Part shown: positions 60,939-64,000 of the stretch, one piece after another
How positions within the stretch are numbered: the stretch's first letter is position 1
Layout: the number at the start of each line of letters is the position of its first letter
Assembly (NCBI RefSeq): GCF_030127105.1
Contig: NZ_CP126161.1
Coordinates: 1,612,001 to 1,676,000 of the forward strand
Reading direction: 5' to 3'
Source: Haloarcula pelagica
GTDB lineage: Archaea > Halobacteriota > Halobacteria > Halobacteriales > Haloarculaceae
DNA: 64,000 nucleotides
Translations under genes and position numbers: made by a program
The notes under the pieces: model-generated
What the model was told of the DNA's origin: nothing
Databases searched by the model: none
The model's input: only the letters and a program-made list of their open reading frames with translations

Positions 60939-63077
60939 TCACGGCGGCATCGGCGAGATGTCGAACGAGAGTTCCAGTTCCGACCCGTGGTCGTTCCAGC
61001 GCTGGGTGAACTTCCCGCCGCCCCGTCCCGCGCGGTCGGGGTCGCTGGGCGACTGGTCGAGGAACCACTTGACGTTCTTTTTGTTGCCGAAGTCGTCGTT
61101 CGAGGTCGGGTCTTTCTCGTAGGGACGGGCGGTGACCTGGATGTACGACCGGCTCGTGTCGAGTTCGTGGGCGCCGTCGAAGACGAGTTCCTCGTCGACG
61201 TTGAGCCCCTTGCGCCGCCCCTCTCTGATGTTGACGTGGGAACTGCGCGACCGGTGCCAGACGCGGCCGTCGCTGCGGCCGCCGCGGGGTTCGATGCGGG
61301 CACTCGTGCCCGTGACCTGTGCCCCCTGTTGGATCGGCCAGCCGACGACGTACACGTCGCCGTAGATCTCCTCCTCGTTGCCGGGATCGTCCTCCGTGAC
61401 GACCCGCCAGTCCATGTTGTGGACGCGGTAGGACCGCGTCGTCGGCCGGCAGTTGCGCTCGGTGTAGGTCGTGGTCATGTAGGTGTTCGCCGTATCGAGG
61501 TTGCTCAGATACTTCGTCTGGTAGGCGATGGGGACCCCCGGCGACTGCTGGGGGTCGTAGGTCGCGCCGTCCTGAATGAAGTCTTTGATCGCCTGGAGCG
61601 CCCCCTCGCCGGGTTTGCTGATGAGCTGTGCCCCCTGCGTGGCGGCCCCGCCCAGCACCTGCACGTTGATCTCGGTGTCCCGGAGCACCTGTTTGTGTTT
61701 GACATCGAGCGACGCCGTTCCTCGGCCCGCGCCGATGTTCAGCGCAACGTCGAGCGCGTTTTCGATCTCGGTCCGCTCGTACTTCGATTCGGCCGAGAAC
61801 AACAGCATCCGTCCGTAGGTGACGTTCTTGACGACGACATCGTTGGGTTCGAGATACGTCGCCGGGTCCGAGACGACGCCGTTGGCGACGGGGTTGGGAA
61901 GCGAGATGTCGGCGGTGTAGTACTGTTGATAGAACTGTGCCATCAGCTTGTTCGTCTCCGACCGGCTGGAGAAGTCGAACGTGTTGTCGACCTGGACCTT
62001 CAGGCTGTCGTAGTGGACGCCGAGCGTGACATCCAGTTGCTTCGCCGAGTGGATCTGGTGGATACTGTACTGCATCCGGGCCGGCGTGCTCGCGTTCCGG
62101 TTGTACTGCCCGAGGATATCGTCGAGTGCACTCCGGAAGTTCCCCAGAGAGGGGGTCTGGACCGTCCGCGTGTTCTCCCCGCTGATGTTCCGTAGCGAGA
62201 CCGACAGTTCGATCGGATTGCGGATCTGGCTCGCGGGAGTCCCGTTGCGGCGGCTGGACGACAGCGCCGGCGAGAACTGTCCCTTGGCGATGCTCTCGGC
62301 CTCGATGATCGCCCCCGGCCAGATGGTTCCCAACTGGGGATTCAACAGGAAGTTCGTCCCGCTACCGGACGTGACGCGGCGCTGTTGGGTCGTACAGATC
62401 ATGTCGCCGCGCCGCTCGGTCCCCTTGCTGCCGACGGTGGAACTGCTCGCCCTGCCCGTCTCGGGCGTGACCGTCACGTCGATGGTGCCGCTGTTCGAGA
62501 CTTCGCTCGGGTCGCCGACCGACGACGTGCCCGTGTTGTTGAACACGCTCGGGTCGACGATCACCGGGTCGGCCGGCAGGAGCGGCTCCTCCGGGACGAA
62601 CACCGGTTCCTGGGGGAGCGTCGTGCTGTTGTCGACGACGCTGTCGGGCACACAGCTCCCGTCGACGACACAGGGGATCGGCGTCTGTGGCTCGATCGGC
62701 GTGACGACGGGGTTGGTAGACGGGGTCGGCGTGGCGGTCGGCGTGTCCGTGTCCGTCGCGGTCGGCGTCGCAGTCGGCGTATCCGTCGCCGTCGCGGTCG
62801 GCGTATCCGTCGCCGTTGCCGTCGGTGTATCGGTAGCTGTCGGCGTGGGCGTCGCAGTGCTTGGCTGGCGCGTGGCCGTCACCGGCGTCGGCGTCCGGGT
62901 GGCACTGCTACCGCCCCCACCGCTGGCGCTGCTTCCCCCGCCCCCACTACCGCCCCCGCCGAGGTCCCCGAAAGGCGTCGATATCGAACAGCCAGCGAGG
63001 CCCGCCGTCGACAGCGCGGCGGCAGTTCGTAAGAGCGTCCGTCGGTCGACCGTCTCGGTCTCGTCATCAGAACCCAT
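60939..63077 (-). CDS. Large Tat-exported lipoprotein with Thr/Pro linker
   Basis: 712 residues from ATG 63077 (the in-frame ATG at 63122 only adds a Tyr/Ser-rich tail before the signal). Tat motif DRRTLLRTAAALSTAGLAGC with Cys30 as lipid site, then Gly/Ser-rich and T-P-T-A-T repeats (about 50-110) like other haloarchaeal surface proteins. The large C-terminal region (about 200-712) has no known domain. It contains VGRMLLFSAES-like YGRMLLFSAESKYERTEIENALDVALN and many beta strands. It is followed 40 bp later by the convergent epimerase gene. Function unknown. Confidence 0.75.
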   Translation of the reverse strand: MGSDDETETVDRRTLLRTAAALSTAGLAGCSISTPFGDLGGGGSGGGGSSASGGGGSSATRTPTPVTATRQPSTATPTPTATDTPTATATDTPTATATDTPTATPTATDTDTPTATPTPSTNPVVTPIEPQTPIPCVVDGSCVPDSVVDNSTTLPQEPVFVPEEPLLPADPVIVDPSVFNNTGTSSVGDPSEVSNSGTIDVTVTPETGRASSSTVGSKGTERRGDMICTTQQRRVTSGSGTNFLLNPQLGTIWPGAIIEAESIAKGQFSPALSSSRRNGTPASQIRNPIELSVSLRNISGENTRTVQTPSLGNFRSALDDILGQYNRNASTPARMQYSIHQIHSAKQLDVTLGVHYDSLKVQVDNTFDFSSRSETNKLMAQFYQQYYTADISLPNPVANGVVSDPATYLEPNDVVVKNVTYGRMLLFSAESKYERTEIENALDVALNIGAGRGTASLDVKHKQVLRDTEINVQVLGGAATQGAQLISKPGEGALQAIKDFIQDGATYDPQQSPGVPIAYQTKYLSNLDTANTYMTTTYTERNCRPTTRSYRVHNMDWRVVTEDDPGNEEEIYGDVYVVGWPIQQGAQVTGTSARIEPRGGRSDGRVWHRSRSSHVNIREGRRKGLNVDEELVFDGAHELDTSRSYIQVTARPYEKDPTSNDDFGNKKNVKWFLDQSPSDPDRAGRGGGKFTQRWNDHGSELELSFDISPMPP
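62720..62865 (-). repeat. Tandem coding repeat for the T-A-T-D/P linker
   Basis: About 145 bp of imperfect 6-18-bp repeats (plus-strand unit around GTCGCAGTCGGCGTATC, minus-strand codons for D-T-P-T-A-T). It encodes the linker after the lipid anchor and may vary in length between strains. Confidence 0.7.
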
Positions 63078-63206
63078 GGTCGTTGCCGACAGGTCACTGG
63101 TTACCGACGAGTAGGTTGCCACTAACTGTGTAGTGTCGCCGGTTCGTGATAGCGATATCAGCGGTTTCGGACCGGTTTCGAGCCGGAAAACGGCCGATGG
63201 TCGGAT

Positions 63207-64000
63207 TCACGCGTTCTGGTCACGATCCCGGTCGAAGAGGTCGGCAAACAGCGCCCCCTCGGCTTTCCGGAGGTGGGCGTGCAGCGTCGGCGCCGTGATC
63301 TCCAGCGTAGCGGCGACCTCCTCGGCCGTCGATTCCCGGGGCCAGTCGAAGTAGCCCGCCCGGTAGGCCGTCTCCAGTGCCTCCCGCTGGCGGTCGGTGA
63401 GCGCCGCGGTCGTCTCGCTGGAGAGCCCGTCGTCACGGAGCGCCGGCCGGTCGCGCCGGTGCTTGGCGTCCAGCCGCGTCGCGGTGAACGCCGACGTGAC
63501 CCGATCGACGATCCCCCGGACATCGGCGTCGGTCGCGACTTCCACGACGGCCTCGGTGGTCCCGTCCGCGACGGTGACTTCCAGGACGTGTGCGCCGTCG
63601 TCGACGAGCGCGCCGACGAGTGTCCCCTCGGGCAGGAGGAGTTCGAGCAGTCCGTCGTCGGCGTGGACCGTCCGCACGCGGGTCGCACCGAGCGCGGCGA
63701 GTTCCGTCGCGACAGCCTCGGGGTCGCCGTCGGTGCGGAGATACGCCAGGTGACCGTCCGCGACGTTCGGGACCAGCCCGTCGAGTTCGAGCCGGCAGTC
63801 GGCCCCGCCGGCGGCCGCGAGCAGCGTCCCGTCGGTGTCCTCGCTGTGGAACGTGAGTTCGACGACCGAGTCGGCGCTCAGGAGCCGGCGGTTCTCGGCG
63901 GCGTCGAGCGCGTAGCCGATGAGTTCGCCCAGTTCGGACAGCACCTCGCGCTCCCGGTCGGTGATCGTGCCGTCGTCCCGCGAGGACTGCAGTGCCAGCG
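63207..64000 (-). CDS. Bat-type GAF/HTH_10 regulator (5' end outside the window)
   Basis: C-terminal 264 codons of a larger protein. The frame is open to the window edge. LQSSRDDGTITDREREVLSELGELIGYALDAAENRRLL is the end of a GAF domain. Then comes the bacterio-opsin-activator beta domain, and the HTH_10 LTDRQREALETAYRAGYFDWPRESTAEEVAATLEITAPTLHAHLRKAEGALFADLF. It lies upstream of the Tat lipoprotein on the same strand and could control it. Confidence 0.87.
   Translation of the reverse strand, partial: LALQSSRDDGTITDREREVLSELGELIGYALDAAENRRLLSADSVVELTFHSEDTDGTLLAAAGGADCRLELDGLVPNVADGHLAYLRTDGDPEAVATELAALGATRVRTVHADDGLLELLLPEGTLVGALVDDGAHVLEVTVADGTTEAVVEVATDADVRGIVDRVTSAFTATRLDAKHRRDRPALRDDGLSSETTAALTDRQREALETAYRAGYFDWPRESTAEEVAATLEITAPTLHAHLRKAEGALFADLFDRDRDQNA

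Noticed and set aside
60330..62195. 621-codon plus-strand frame
   Set aside because: A high-GC shadow of the epimerase and the Tat lipoprotein; composition and lack of motifs are unlike a haloarchaeal protein.
62720..62865. Possible CRISPR-like repeat array
   Set aside because: The repeats are short, imperfect and in frame, and encode a Thr/Pro linker; no spacers.
1..64000. tRNA, rRNA and CRISPR arrays
   Set aside because: No T-loop plus cloverleaf, no rRNA signature and no regularly spaced repeat was seen by eye; a covariance-model scan would settle it.

Overview
This window is chromosomal DNA of a halophilic archaeon (class Halobacteria, probably Haloarculaceae). It has high GC and acidic proteins. 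It carries archaeal information-processing genes (rfcS, radA, archaeal-type alaS, a SAMP2 ubiquitin-like modifier), an archaellin with a class III signal peptide, Bat-type HTH regulators, and many genes whose TATA box lies 24-32 nt before the start codon, as in leaderless haloarchaeal transcripts. No tRNA, rRNA or CRISPR array was seen.

Region 1 (1-11.5 kb) opens with the 5' part of a fused nuoCD gene, divergent from a Bat-type regulator, then an epoxide-hydrolase-like gene. Two minus-strand operons follow: [S9 peptidase homologue - methyltransferase - DUF3784-like membrane protein] and [secreted NEW3/CARDB-repeat protein - RND exporter]. Their upstream regions are copies of each other, with a 63-bp block about 86% identical and a pair of inverted TTTTGAAAC sites exactly 99 bp apart in both, so they look like one regulon. 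The S9 protein has alanine in place of the nucleophilic serine. A winged-helix/zinc-ribbon regulator lies upstream of the exporter operon.

Region 2 (11.5-21.3 kb) is accessory, AT-richer and partly decayed. It has an FAH-fold protein lacking a metal ligand, a TraB-like protein, a Doc/Fic toxin with a small partner gene, and a giant FtsK/HerA-type ATPase with a nuclease-like C-terminus. A frameshifted IS5-type element sits inside the 3' end of the ATPase gene. Its 9-bp target duplication is visible, and removing the element restores the reading frame into a further 32 codons. A blue copper lipoprotein and a TnpB/IS605 remnant with its right-end double hairpin follow.

Region 3 (21.3-64 kb) is mostly conserved core: a beta-CASP nuclease, a GAF/PAS histidine kinase, a SOUL protein, two divergent rhodaneses, ribose-5-phosphate isomerase, LarB, a phosphohexomutase, SAMP2/RfcS, archaellin, AlaS, several zinc-ribbon membrane proteins, a PHP phosphoesterase, a KaiC/RAD55-type ATPase with its partner, an Nmad3-like protein, a CPBP protease, RadA, and the PspAB ... 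HtpX membrane-stress pair. The window ends with a large Tat lipoprotein and a Bat-type regulator cut by the edge. Small zinc-binding microproteins recur, including two DUF7563-like paralogues 2.4 kb apart.
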